From contig NZ_JALXFV010000005.1 in the NCBI RefSeq assembly GCF_023699475.1, forward strand, positions 452,925-516,924: 64,000 nucleotides of DNA. The letters are read 5' to 3'. Numbering within the stretch: position 1 is the stretch's first letter; each line of letters opens with the position of its first letter. This stretch comes from Halomarina rubra (GTDB taxonomy: Archaea; Halobacteriota; Halobacteria; Halobacteriales; Haloarculaceae). The notes below the pieces were generated by a model that made no database searches, was not told the DNA's origin, and worked only from the letters and a program-made list of their open reading frames with translations. Positions 25,043 through 33,800 of the stretch are shown here, piece after piece. Made by a program: the position numbers and the translations under genes.

Positions 25043-27253
25043 TCAGTCGCCCCCGTCGCCCTCGTCTCGCTGCCGGCGGACGGTGACGGCGACCCCCACG
25101 CCGACGAGCAAGAGCGCGAGCACCACCAGCACGGCCCATAAGCTGCCGAACAGGCCGCCGCCCTCGGGCTCCCGCACTTCGACGGGCACCTCGTACGGTT
25201 CTGAGAGCTTCGTGTCGCCGGCCGCCGTGTCGTACTGGAAGTCGACGCTCAACGGGTAGGTACCGGGGGGAGCGTCGCCGCTCGCGCTCACCTCGAAGGT
25301 GACGTTCACCGACTCGCCGGGGGCGAGCTCCGCGACGAACGCCTCGTCGCGGTCGACGCTCAGCGGGTCGTCGACGAACGCCTTGGCGTTGACGTTCCGG
25401 ACGGTGCCGTTCCGTTCGTTCGTGAGTTCGAGCGTGACGGTCGCGGTTCCGCCGACGTCGACGGGGCCGCTGCGCCGGACGATGCGGAACTCCTCGCGTT
25501 CGGGACCGACGTCGACCTGCGCGGGGAGACGGTCGCTCGTCCGCGCGGTCCCGTCCGTGTCGTCGTAGTCGACGACGAACGAGAACTGTCTGGGGCCGGG
25601 GTCGGCGCTCGTCGTCACCTCGACGGGGAACGAGACGGTGGTCGACGCGCCCGCGGCGAGGCTACCGACCGCGACCTCGGTCGACTGCGGTTCGACGTTC
25701 TCGCCGGGAGCGAGGAGGCGGACGACCGCGTTCTCGGCGTCGCCGGGGCCGTCGTTGCGAACCGTGACGGTGAGGCGACCCTCGTCGCCGACGCTGAGGT
25801 TGCCGCTCGCGTTCGCCAGCGAGAACGCCTGCTCGTCGGCCGGTTCGACGCCGAACGTGACGGGGTCGGCCCGGGCCGAATCGCCGTCGGCGTCGACGTA
25901 GCTCACCGCCGTCCGGAGCGGGTACGACCGCCGTTCGGAGTCGTTCGCCGCCCGCACGTCGAACGCGACGGTCCGCTCCTCGCCGGCGGGCCAGTCGCCG
26001 ACGAACGCCGTGGCGTTGCCGGCCCGCCCGACGACGAGTTCGGGGCCGAGCGAGGAGAGCGAGACGGTCGCTTCGCTCGCGTCCGCGCCGGCGTTGCGGA
26101 GCGTGACGTCGACCGTCCCCTCCCCGCCGATGGGGACGTCGGCGGCCGTCGAGACGAGTTCGAAGTCGTCGGTCGCCTCCCCGACGGCCACGCCGAACGC
26201 GACCGGTCCGGCCCGGCCGGGTTCGTTCTCCGTGTCGGTGTACGACAGCGACGCTTGCACCGGGTACTCGCCGACGGCGACCCCACGACCGGCGAGCGCG
26301 CTCACCTCGACCGTGCGCGTCTCGCCGGCGGGCCAGTCGCCGACGAAGACGCTCGCGTTGGGTGACTCGCCGAACAGCACCGCGCTGCCGAGCGACTGGA
26401 GCGAGAGCACCGCGTCGTCGGCGTCCTCGCCGGTGTTCTCGACGGTGAGCGAGACGGTCCCCTCCGCGCCCGGTTCGAGCGTCGAGTCGACGGCCGTCAC
26501 GGCGAGGTCGGCGTCGCGCTCCTCGACGGTCACCTGTGCGGCGAGCGGGGCGCTCCGTCCCCGTTCGTCCCCCTCGGTCCGGAACTGGACGACGAACGAC
26601 ACCTGCCGGTCACCGGGGGCGACACCCGGTCGGACTGCGACCGGGTAGTCGAAGTCGACAGACTCGCCGTCGTCGAGGTCGCCGAGGACTACCTCGGACT
26701 GTCTGGGCGTGACGTCGCTCGCGTTCGAGGCGACGACGAGGACGGCGTCCTCCACGTCGTCCGGGCCGTCGTTGGTGACGGTCCCGGAGACGGTGCCGTC
26801 GCTCCCGACGGCGAGCGAGGCGTCGACGTCGTCGAGCGAGAAGTTCTGCGCGTCGGTTCGAGGGCCGCCCGGCGTGGGCGTCGCCGTCGGGGGGGCCGAC
26901 CCCGACGGTGCTGCCTCGCCCGCGGCCGACCCGTCGGGGGCCGACGGCCCGGCCTGCCCGCCACCCGAGGTCGGCGACGCGGCCGGCGATTGCGACGGCT
27001 CCGTACCGGCCGTCGACGGTGGCGTACCGGAGGGCGGTCCCGCCGGTGACGCGGTCGCCGACGCGTCGGCGTTCTCGTTGCCCGAGTCGTTCTCCGGCCC
27101 GGTCTCGGTCGGCGTCTGGGTCGCGACCACCTCGCCTGTGACGTCGGCCGTCGTCACACCGGGAGGACCGTCGGCCGGCCCTCCGACCCCGGTCGCCACG
27201 CCCTGTACCACGAGCGCACCGACGAGGACGACGAGCAGGAGGTTACGACGCAC
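25043..27253 (-). CDS. Secreted S-layer-type protein with CARDB-like repeats
   Basis: A GTG start gives 736 residues. A signal peptide (MRRNLLLVVLVGALVVQGVA) is followed by a Ser/Thr/Pro/Gly linker to about residue 125, likely O-glycosylated. Then come about five Ig-like repeats of 100-110 residues of the COG1361/CARDB kind; each holds a segment like VGDEGRLTVTVRNDGPGDAE or VGGTATVTLELTNERNG. The C terminus has one transmembrane helix (WAVLVVLALLLVGVGVAV) and a short basic tail, so the repeats face outside. The downstream RND gene abuts it. It may be an outer partner that guides cargo to the cell surface (inference). Confidence 0.85.
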   Translation of the reverse strand: MRRNLLLVVLVGALVVQGVATGVGGPADGPPGVTTADVTGEVVATQTPTETGPENDSGNENADASATASPAGPPSGTPPSTAGTEPSQSPAASPTSGGGQAGPSAPDGSAAGEAAPSGSAPPTATPTPGGPRTDAQNFSLDDVDASLAVGSDGTVSGTVTNDGPDDVEDAVLVVASNASDVTPRQSEVVLGDLDDGESVDFDYPVAVRPGVAPGDRQVSFVVQFRTEGDERGRSAPLAAQVTVEERDADLAVTAVDSTLEPGAEGTVSLTVENTGEDADDAVLSLQSLGSAVLFGESPNASVFVGDWPAGETRTVEVSALAGRGVAVGEYPVQASLSYTDTENEPGRAGPVAFGVAVGEATDDFELVSTAADVPIGGEGTVDVTLRNAGADASEATVSLSSLGPELVVGRAGNATAFVGDWPAGEERTVAFDVRAANDSERRSYPLRTAVSYVDADGDSARADPVTFGVEPADEQAFSLANASGNLSVGDEGRLTVTVRNDGPGDAENAVVRLLAPGENVEPQSTEVAVGSLAAGASTTVSFPVEVTTSADPGPRQFSFVVDYDDTDGTARTSDRLPAQVDVGPEREEFRIVRRSGPVDVGGTATVTLELTNERNGTVRNVNAKAFVDDPLSVDRDEAFVAELAPGESVNVTFEVSASGDAPPGTYPLSVDFQYDTAAGDTKLSEPYEVPVEVREPEGGGLFGSLWAVLVVLALLLVGVGVAVTVRRQRDEGDGGD

Positions 27254-27573
27254 GCGCTCCCCACTCCGCCGCGCACGACCCCGGCGTCAGTACCATCGTG
27301 ATAACAGCCCCCACACAGAGAGTAGAAACTTGACAACAGAATTATTAGTTTCGGAGCGACGCAGAATCGCCGCCTCCCGGTCGTTAGGAGTATCCTTCCG
27401 GACGTAACGTCCATCTATTCTGTCAGTTAGTCACACCCGTGGCGGTGTCCAGACAGAGGGGAGTGAGCGAGGCGTGGGCGGCGAGCGGGTGACGCTCGTC
27501 GGTACCCCCGCCGGTGGACGCGAACCGTCACCGGCCCGAGCGCCCGAGCGCTGGTCGCAGTTCCCCACAGCCA
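27254..27573. other. 320-base region upstream of the surface-protein gene
   Basis: No gene is recognised. The part near 27325-27355 is AT-rich (ACAACAGAATTATTAGTTT) and about 70-100 bases before the GTG at 27253, so it probably contains the promoter for the surface-protein/RND operon. The right part is GC-rich and lacks any coding signal. Confidence 0.4.
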
Positions 27574-28362
27574 TCAGGCTCCGTCTCGATAGCGCTCGTG
27601 CCACCCGCCGAGCGTCTCCGAGAGCGCCGCCATCGTGCTACCGACGTTCAGAATCTGGTAGCCCTGCTCGACCTTCCGGTGGACATCGTCCATCCCGAAG
27701 GTGAGGTTCCCGACGGGGACGCCCGCGTCGAGACAGCGGTCCCGGACCGTCTCGACGGCCGCCTCGACGTCGGGGTGGTCGACCTGTCCGGGGTGGCCCG
27801 TCGACACCGAGAGGTCGAGCGGACCGACGAAGACGAACCCCAACTCGGGGACCGCGAGGATGTCGTCGAGGTGCTCGACGGCCCGCAGCGACTCGACGGT
27901 GACACCGAGCAGCGTCTCGCGGTCCTCGACGGTCGGGTAGTCCTCGACGTGTCCCCAGCGTCGTGCTCGGGGGGCGGCCATCCCGCGCTGGCCCGGGCCG
28001 CCGTCGTAGGTGAACCGGGCGGCTTCGACGACCCGGCGGGCCTCCTCGGCCGTCTCCACGCGCGAGACGAACGCCGTCCTGACGCCGGCGTCGAGCACCT
28101 TCCGGACCATCGCCGGGTCGGGCGACGGCAGGCGGACGAGCAGTTCCGTGTCGGTGGCGTCGGCCGCACGCAGCAGGTGTTCGAGCGTCGGCGCGTCGTA
28201 GACGCTCGGCCCCGCGTGTTCGAGGTCCAGCCATACGAAGTCGAAGCTGAACTCACCGTACAACTCGACGAGTGCTGGGCTGTAGAGACCGTCGAGCACG
28301 CCGAAGGCGGTGTCACCGTCCTCGACGATTCGTCGAAGACCGTTCTCGTTCGCTCGTGTCAT
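27574..28362 (-). CDS. HpcH/HpaI-type aldolase
   Basis: Starting at the ATG at 28362 the protein has 262 residues. It shows the family core: FDFVWLDLEHAGPSVYD near residue 40, ELLVRLPSPDPAMVRKVLDA, AGVRTAFVSRVETAEEA and the PRARRWG loop; FVFVGPLDLSVSTG corresponds to the metal-site region near residue 180. These TIM-barrel enzymes cleave 2-keto-3-deoxy or 2,4-dihydroxy acids into pyruvate and an aldehyde using a divalent metal. Substrate is not predicted. It is monocistronic and divergent from the SnoaL-like gene. Confidence 0.85.
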   Translation of the reverse strand: MTRANENGLRRIVEDGDTAFGVLDGLYSPALVELYGEFSFDFVWLDLEHAGPSVYDAPTLEHLLRAADATDTELLVRLPSPDPAMVRKVLDAGVRTAFVSRVETAEEARRVVEAARFTYDGGPGQRGMAAPRARRWGHVEDYPTVEDRETLLGVTVESLRAVEHLDDILAVPELGFVFVGPLDLSVSTGHPGQVDHPDVEAAVETVRDRCLDAGVPVGNLTFGMDDVHRKVEQGYQILNVGSTMAALSETLGGWHERYRDGA

Positions 28363-28613
28363 GAGGAGTGGATGAACAGCAGTGTCGATAGCTGTTGGCG
28401 AACCACCAGTTCGACGAGACCGTCCGCGACGGGGAGGGGACGGGGTGGAGTCGGGGTGGCGACACCACGTGACGGCGGTGGAAACGACGCCCCCGAAAGT
28501 ATGCTGTTCGACAACATTTAGCACACTGAAGTCGTAGTGGACGACTGCGCTCGCTCCGCCGACACGCCGCGAGGGGGAGAGACGTCGTGCCGAGTGCGAC
28601 AGGGTGAGGACCG

Positions 28614-29048
28614 ATGGCAGCCACGACAAGCACGACGGAGAACGTACGAATCGCACGGCGGGTCCCCGAAGACATCGCCACCGAACGACGGTTCGACCTC
28701 GTGGACGAGGTGTACACCGAGGACGCCGTCGAACACAGTCCGGTCGACGAGCGGCGAGGCCGGGCGTCCATCCGAGAGGGACTGGAGGAGTTCGTCGGCG
28801 GGTTCTCGGACTTCACGGCGACCGTCGACGACGTCGTCGCAGGAGACGACACCGTCGCCATGCGCGTGACGCTCAGCGGCACGCACGACGGTGATTTCAT
28901 GGACATCGCGCCGACAGGCGAGTCCTTCGAGGTCGAGAACATGGTGTTCACACGACTGGAGGACGGCCGGATCGCCGAACGGTGGATACTCCCGGACATG
29001 CTCGGGATGCTCCGGCAACTCGGGGTCGTCGAGTCGCCGATGCGGTGA
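28614..29048 (+). CDS. SnoaL-like (ester cyclase family) protein
   Basis: This 144-residue protein has the alpha+beta cone fold of the NTF2/SnoaL group: VDEVYTEDAVEHSPVDERR near residue 30, then IREGLEEFVGGFSDFTATVDD, and FEVENMVFTRLEDGRIAERW at the C-terminal side. Many such proteins in prokaryotes are small hydrolases or have no known substrate, despite the polyketide cyclase name. The paired acid residues (Asp and His in the first segment) are kept. It is divergent from the aldolase across 251 bases and 257 bases upstream of the DUF389 gene. Confidence 0.85.
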   Translation: MAATTSTTENVRIARRVPEDIATERRFDLVDEVYTEDAVEHSPVDERRGRASIREGLEEFVGGFSDFTATVDDVVAGDDTVAMRVTLSGTHDGDFMDIAPTGESFEVENMVFTRLEDGRIAERWILPDMLGMLRQLGVVESPMR

Positions 29049-29305
29049 CCCGACACCCGATTTTTCGGTCGCGGAGGACCGACGCGCGAGCGACCGCACC
29101 GGGGCGAACCGCGTTCGGAGTCGGCCGGTGAGGTGTCTCACGTCGTCGACGTTCGACAGGAGGACCCCGACGAAGATGACGAGGAAGCCCGCGAACGCGT
29201 CGGTGCGGCCCGTTCGCCGAGCACCAGCCTCCCGGATACTCGCTCGGGCGGCGACGACCCCGTCCGCTAGTGTCAACTTATCTATCTTTGTGCCCTACGG
29301 GGCGT

Positions 29306-30679
29306 ATGCGGCTCGTACAGGTACTGATTCCGGAGGGGGCACGAGAGCACGTCCTCGAGACCCTCGACGACGAGGGGATAGACTACGCCGCCTTCGAGGA
29401 GATCGGGCGGGGGGATTTCGAGGCGATGGTGCAGTTCCCGGTCCCGCCGAGCGGCGTCGAACCGGTGCTCGAACGGCTGACCGACGCGGGCATCCGCGAG
29501 GACTCCTACACCATCGTCCTCGCCCCCGAGACCGTCGTCTCACAGCGTCTCACGGCGCTCATCGAGCGGTATCCGGGGCTACGTATCTCGCGGGAGGAGC
29601 TGTACGCCCGGGCGGAGGACCTCGCGCCGGCGAACTCGACGTTCTTCGCCTTCCTCGTGTTGAGCACCGTCATCGCGACGACGGGGCTGTTGCTCGACTC
29701 GGCGGCGACCATCATCGGGGCGATGGTCGTCGCGCCGCTGATGGGGCCGGCCATCTCCGCCAGCGTCGGGACCGTCCTCGACGACCAGCGCATGGCCGCC
29801 CGAGGGGTCAGACTCCAGGTCGTCGGCCTCCTCGCAGCCATCGCGACCGGCGCGGTGATGGGCTGGCTGCTCCAGTTCACCATCCTCATCCCGCCGGACC
29901 TCGACATCCTCACCGTCCCCCAGATCGTCGAGCGGACGAACCCGAACTTCCTCTCGCTGTTCCTCGCGCTCGGGTCCGGACTCGCCGGGGCCATCAGCAT
30001 CATGCGCGGGTCCGGGTCGACGCTCGTCGGCGTCGCCATCGCCGTCGCGCTCATCCCCCCCGCCGCCACCGCCGGCCTCGGCCTCGCGTTCGGCCCCTTC
30101 GGCGTCGCCGTCGGCGCGAGCGTCCTCGTGCTGGTCAACCTGCTGGCCATCAACCTCTCGGCGCTCGTCCTGTTCTACCTCGCCGGGTTCAGACCGCTCG
30201 ACGCCGACCAGGTCGAGGGCGTTCGCCGGTCGGTCGTCTCGCGCATCGCCGTCATCGCCGTCGGCATCGTCGTCCTCTCGGTCGTCCTCGGGGCCGTCAC
30301 CTGGACGACGTTCCAGACCGAGTCCTACGCGGCCCAGGCCCAGAACGAGATCCAACAGGAGTTCGACCGGGTCGACGCCGAGGGCGTCGAACTCGTCTCC
30401 GTCGAGGTGGCGTACGAACCCGTCGACCTCGTGCTCGGGAACGAACCCGAGGTCGACGTCCTCATCGGCATCCCGAGGGACGTCCAGGCACCACCGGACC
30501 TGGCCCAGCGCCTCGACGACCACCTGACCGAGCAGTTGGGGCGGGACGTCGTCGTCCGGATGGGGTTCGTCGAGGCGGAGGTCTCCGAGTCCGAACCGCC
30601 CGACCCGCCGTTCGGACGGGTGGCTGAGTCCTCCCCCACGTCGCTGGCGGACCGACGACTCACGACCGTCGCCACGTAG
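29306..30679 (+). CDS. DUF389-family membrane protein
   Basis: The start chosen is the ATG at 29306 (MRLVQVLIPEGAREHVLETL), giving 457 residues; an upstream in-frame GTG would add 12 residues through a TATA-like stretch. An N-terminal cytoplasmic domain of about 95 residues is followed by about eight hydrophobic segments beginning FFAFLVLSTVIATTGLLLDS. The signature ATIIGAMVVAPLMGPAISA identifies DUF389 (TIGR00341-type). A soluble C-terminal domain of about 110 residues follows. Function of the family is not known. A CTTATCTAT element at 29278 suits a leaderless transcript. Confidence 0.88.
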   Translation: MRLVQVLIPEGAREHVLETLDDEGIDYAAFEEIGRGDFEAMVQFPVPPSGVEPVLERLTDAGIREDSYTIVLAPETVVSQRLTALIERYPGLRISREELYARAEDLAPANSTFFAFLVLSTVIATTGLLLDSAATIIGAMVVAPLMGPAISASVGTVLDDQRMAARGVRLQVVGLLAAIATGAVMGWLLQFTILIPPDLDILTVPQIVERTNPNFLSLFLALGSGLAGAISIMRGSGSTLVGVAIAVALIPPAATAGLGLAFGPFGVAVGASVLVLVNLLAINLSALVLFYLAGFRPLDADQVEGVRRSVVSRIAVIAVGIVVLSVVLGAVTWTTFQTESYAAQAQNEIQQEFDRVDAEGVELVSVEVAYEPVDLVLGNEPEVDVLIGIPRDVQAPPDLAQRLDDHLTEQLGRDVVVRMGFVEAEVSESEPPDPPFGRVAESSPTSLADRRLTTVAT

Positions 30680-30756
30680 ACGAGGACGAACGACCTCTCA
30701 TATCAGAAGTGAGTAGCGTAACACATTTGTGAACCAGTCAGGTCTGACCAGATACG

Positions 30757-31353
30757 ATGTACACTGGACTCGTCGAAGAAGTCGGACGAATCGTGGCGGT
30801 CACCCCCGAGACGAGCGGCTGTCGAGTCGTCGTCGAAGCGCCGGTCACAGACCTCGCCGTCGACGACAGCGTCGCCGTCAGCGGTGTCTGTCTGACCGCG
30901 GAAGCCGTCGGCGACGGCTGGTTCGAAGCGTACCTCTCGGCAGAGACCGTCGAACGGACGTATCTCGCGTCACTTCGACCGGGAGCGGCCGTGAACATCG
31001 AACGTCCGCTCTCGGCGGACGGACGGTTCGACGGCCACGTCGTCAAGGGGACGACCGACACGACGACGGAGGTCGTCGCCATCGAGGAGCGAGGCGACAA
31101 CGACGACCGACTGCTCACCGTCGCGATTCCCGACGGGTACGAGCAGTACCTCGTCGAGAAGGGAGCGGTCGCTGTGGACGGAATCAGTCTGACCGTCGCC
31201 GACCTCACCGAAGAGACGTTCACGCTCGCGATTATCCCACAGACGAACGCGAAGACGACCCTCTCGGAGAAAGCGGTCGGCGACCCGGTCCACTTCGAAG
31301 CGGACGTGCTGGCGAAGTACGTCGAACGCCAACAGACAGTCGGAGCGACATGA
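30757..31353 (+). CDS. ribE: Riboflavin synthase
   Basis: This 198-residue protein begins MYTGLVEEVGRI, the N-terminal MFTGI/VEE signature, and repeats a lumazine-binding barrel twice (residues 1-95 and 96-190). The second barrel begins GRFDGHVVKGTTDTTTEV; in most bacterial enzymes this place reads GHVVSGHVD, so the His is replaced. The strands VAVSGVCLTAEAV and VAVDGISLTVADL are the matching lumazine sites of the two barrels. The enzyme dismutates two 6,7-dimethyl-8-ribityllumazine molecules to riboflavin and a pyrimidinedione. It stands about 100 bases before a GTP cyclohydrolase III gene, another step of the same pathway. Confidence 0.92.
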   Translation: MYTGLVEEVGRIVAVTPETSGCRVVVEAPVTDLAVDDSVAVSGVCLTAEAVGDGWFEAYLSAETVERTYLASLRPGAAVNIERPLSADGRFDGHVVKGTTDTTTEVVAIEERGDNDDRLLTVAIPDGYEQYLVEKGAVAVDGISLTVADLTEETFTLAIIPQTNAKTTLSEKAVGDPVHFEADVLAKYVERQQTVGAT

Positions 31354-31444
31354 AACGAACGATGTGCTCCACGCAGTCGGTGGCGATACGTGATGCCGAC
31401 TGCCGAAGTGTCACCACCGACGCCTCGGCGAACGCCCGTCGCCT

Positions 31445-31450
31445 GGAGGT
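31445..31450 (+). promoter_or_regulatory. Shine-Dalgarno deciding the arfA start
   Basis: GGAGGT ends 6 bases before the GTG at 31457, which is the codon giving the normal archaeal N terminus MIQTTLVQLDNYGPWT. It decides against the GTG two bases upstream and out of frame. Confidence 0.65.
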
Positions 31451-31456
31451 ACACGT

Positions 31457-32209
31457 GTGATACAGACGACGTTGGTCCAGCTCGACAACTACGGCCCGTG
31501 GACGGTGACGCCGGAGCCACGAGCGGAGATGTGCCTCCAGGCCCTCCAGGCACGGCTGTACGCCGACCTCGCGGAGGCAGTAGGTCACCGTAATGGCTAC
31601 GCGTTCTACACCCGCGGAGACAATATGATCAGCGTCACAAACGGCATCGGTCGCGAGGCGCACGCCGAGATTCAATCGTCGCTCGCCGTCCAGTACCCCG
31701 TCACGACGAGCATGGCGATTGGGACGGGAGCAACCCCGAAGGAAGCGGTCGACGACGCCTCCGCGCTGATGCAGTCGGCGGGCGGCGCACAGTCTCCCAA
31801 CCGAGAGATGGTCGTCGCTGGCACGTCGGCCCCGCCCTCGACCGACCAGCACCTCTCGGTTGCCCACTTCGACGTCATTGACGTGACCGGGCGGTACACG
31901 GACCGGATGGGTGCGTTCGAGACGTACCGAACCATCGAACGGGGGTACTCCTCGCTGATGGACCACCTCTACACTGCCCACGGCGCGCTGTCGTTCTTCG
32001 TCGGGGGAGACAACGTCGTCGCGCTCTGCCCATCGCTTCCGCAAGTCGCCTACCGCGAAGCGCTCGAACACGTCCGTGAGGCGACCGGAGTCACGTTACA
32101 GGTCGGCGTCGGAACGGGGGCGACGGCGACAGAGGCGGGGATGGCTGCCAAACACGGCCTCGAACGGTGTCGGAAGGAAACGGTTCGAATCACGATGGCT
32201 AGAGACTGA
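31457..32209 (+). CDS. arfA: GTP cyclohydrolase III (archaeal)
   Basis: GTG start after GGAGGT; 250 residues, the usual length for archaeal GTP cyclohydrolase III. The N terminus IQTTLVQLDNYGPWT, the phosphate-binding stretch YTRGDNMISVTNGI and the second-half FVGGDNVVALC are characteristic: the protein is a duplicated adenylate-cyclase-like domain, each half having a GDN with metal-binding Asp. It converts GTP to 2-amino-5-formylamino-6-ribosylaminopyrimidinone monophosphate, the first step to riboflavin and F420 in archaea. With the riboflavin synthase just upstream, this forms a two-gene flavin cluster. Confidence 0.92.
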   Translation: MIQTTLVQLDNYGPWTVTPEPRAEMCLQALQARLYADLAEAVGHRNGYAFYTRGDNMISVTNGIGREAHAEIQSSLAVQYPVTTSMAIGTGATPKEAVDDASALMQSAGGAQSPNREMVVAGTSAPPSTDQHLSVAHFDVIDVTGRYTDRMGAFETYRTIERGYSSLMDHLYTAHGALSFFVGGDNVVALCPSLPQVAYREALEHVREATGVTLQVGVGTGATATEAGMAAKHGLERCRKETVRITMARD

Positions 32210-32466
32210 CGACCGACGCTACCGGTGTCTCCCCGGATTCGGCCAGTGTGCTACTTTCGGATAGCTCACTCTCAAGTACCGAACAGTGTCTCGCGACAGA
32301 ACCAACTGTTTTCCGTGTGACTCACTGCGATTTCCCAAGCGGAGTCACCACACACCGTGTGCTCGCGCCCCGATTATGAAGGGGCCGCCTGAACTGCCTG
32401 TTCCTTTCCGCGTGTCCGGAGCGCGGGACCACCGAGTGTCCGTCGGACCCGTGATACGTGCCCACA

Positions 32467-32799
32467 ATGTCCCAGACTACCCCCGCGATATCGCTGGAAA
32501 CGACGTTCGAGATACTGAGCGACGACCACCGCCGACAGATCCTCCAGGACGTCGCCGAGGAGACGACCCCGGCGCACCCCGAAATTACGCTGGACACACT
32601 GCTCAGCGGCCGTGAGACGACCGGTTCCGCGACCGACCTCGAACTCGAGTTCCAACACGTCCAGCTCCCGAAGCTGGCGGACGAGGAGCTCATCGGTTGG
32701 AATCGGAGTCGAGGTGTAGTGTACCGGGGCCAGGCGTTCGACGACGTCGCCCCGATGCTCACGCTCTTAGAGGAGCACGAGGAGGAGCTGCCGAACTAG
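32467..32799 (+). CDS. Small winged-helix protein (DUF7344-like), first copy
   Basis: The ATG at 32467 gives 110 residues. The pattern is that of small haloarchaeal winged-helix proteins of the DUF7344 kind: TTFEILSDDHRRQILQDVAE as the first helices and FQHVQLPKLADEELIGWNRS as the second part, where a positively charged helix and short wing follow. It is expected to bind DNA or be an output module. It is the first of a three-gene row with a HalOD1 gene and another winged-helix gene, all on one strand. No sensor is fused. Family naming is by resemblance only. Confidence 0.7.
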   Translation: MSQTTPAISLETTFEILSDDHRRQILQDVAEETTPAHPEITLDTLLSGRETTGSATDLELEFQHVQLPKLADEELIGWNRSRGVVYRGQAFDDVAPMLTLLEEHEEELPN

Positions 32800-32843
32800 C
32801 GACACCGACGTTTCGAGCCACTTCGGCCGACACGACACGAACC

Positions 32844-33152
32844 ATGAGTGACCACGACCAGAGAGAGACCCGCCACGACCCCGACGTGGGCTTCGTTCGG
32901 ACAGTCGCCGACGACGAGTCGCCGTGCGACGCCGTCGTCCAGGCTGTCGCCGACGCGACCGAGCGTGCCCCCGAGTCGCTCCCGGAGACACTCTACAGTG
33001 CGACGAGTCCACACGCACTCGAACAGCTGTTCCGACAGCCGTCCGAGCGCGGAGACCAGACGGCTGCGGTCGTCTTCCGGTTCTGTGAGCGCCTCGTCAC
33101 GCTCTCCGACGAGGGGTACGTCGTGGTACAGGAGACCGCCGAATCGGAGTAA
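32844..33152 (+). CDS. HalOD1 protein, middle of trio
   Basis: From ATG at 32844 the protein has 102 residues. It shows the HalOD1 core: CDAVVQAVADATERAPESLP, then LYSATSPHALEQLFRQ, and a beta part VVFRFCERLVTLSDEGYVVV. It is the most divergent of the four HalOD1 proteins in the window, since Asp-Pro-Leu is changed to Ala-Pro-Glu in the loop. Placed 44 bases after a winged-helix gene and 235 bases before another, it may be co-expressed with the first. Confidence 0.72.
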   Translation: MSDHDQRETRHDPDVGFVRTVADDESPCDAVVQAVADATERAPESLPETLYSATSPHALEQLFRQPSERGDQTAAVVFRFCERLVTLSDEGYVVVQETAESE

Positions 33153-33387
33153 CGTCTCCACCGTCGCGTGTCGCGGACGCTCGTGGGACGACACTCCCCT
33201 CCGACGGCCACGACGCCCTGCCGTCCCAACGGGTGCCACTCGCGGCGGAACCCGTCGATTCGAGGGGTGACACGCCACACGCGCTCGTTCCCGAGAAGAG
33301 GTTCGAGGAGTGCGACGAGAGTCAGTCACCCACACACCAATCTCTTTGGGTGAAGACGTTACGGACCTGCCTGTCTGTCTTACTAGC

Positions 33388-33762
33388 ATGAACGACGCCG
33401 ATTTCGGCATCTCGACGACGACGGTGCACTCGCTGTTGGGGACGAAGACGCGCTGTCAGGTCATCACCCTCCTGCTCGAAGCGGAGCGGACGTGGGACGT
33501 CGAGACGCTGGCCGCAGAGCTCGTCCGGCTCGACCCGACCCTCGCTCCGGACGGTGCGCAGGTCGAGAATCACACGGACCGTCTCGCCACCCGACTGTAC
33601 CACTGTACGCTCCCGAAACTCGCCGACGAGGACGTCGTCGACTTCGACCACGACGCGATGGTCGTGACGCCGGGCGAGAACCTCTCGGCGGTGGGCGCGT
33701 ACCTCGGCGAGTCCCTCGACTGCTCGGAGGCGTCGGTCGAGCAGGTCTCGCTCAACGCCTGA
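33388..33762 (+). CDS. Small winged-helix protein (DUF7344-like), second copy
   Basis: The ATG at 33388 gives 124 residues: MNDADFGISTTTVHSLLGTK, TRCQVITLLLEAERTWDVET, and YHCTLPKLADEDVVDFDHDA. The last segment matches the LPKLADEELI block of the neighbour at 32467, so these are paralogues. It contains two Cys (in TRCQ and YHCT) that the others lack at the same places. No ligand domain is seen. A longer in-frame GTG upstream would cross a region with poor coding character, so the ATG is preferred. Confidence 0.7.
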   Translation: MNDADFGISTTTVHSLLGTKTRCQVITLLLEAERTWDVETLAAELVRLDPTLAPDGAQVENHTDRLATRLYHCTLPKLADEDVVDFDHDAMVVTPGENLSAVGAYLGESLDCSEASVEQVSLNA

Positions 33763-33800
33763 GCGCGACCGAATCGTCACAGAACCGTCACAGAACCGAC

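Noticed and set aside
29060-29276. Minus-strand frame with a hydrophobic segment (AFAGFLVIFVGVLL) in the gap before the DUF389 gene
   Set aside because: It has no stop until deep inside the SnoaL-like gene on the other strand and no ribosome site; a membrane microprotein is not supported.
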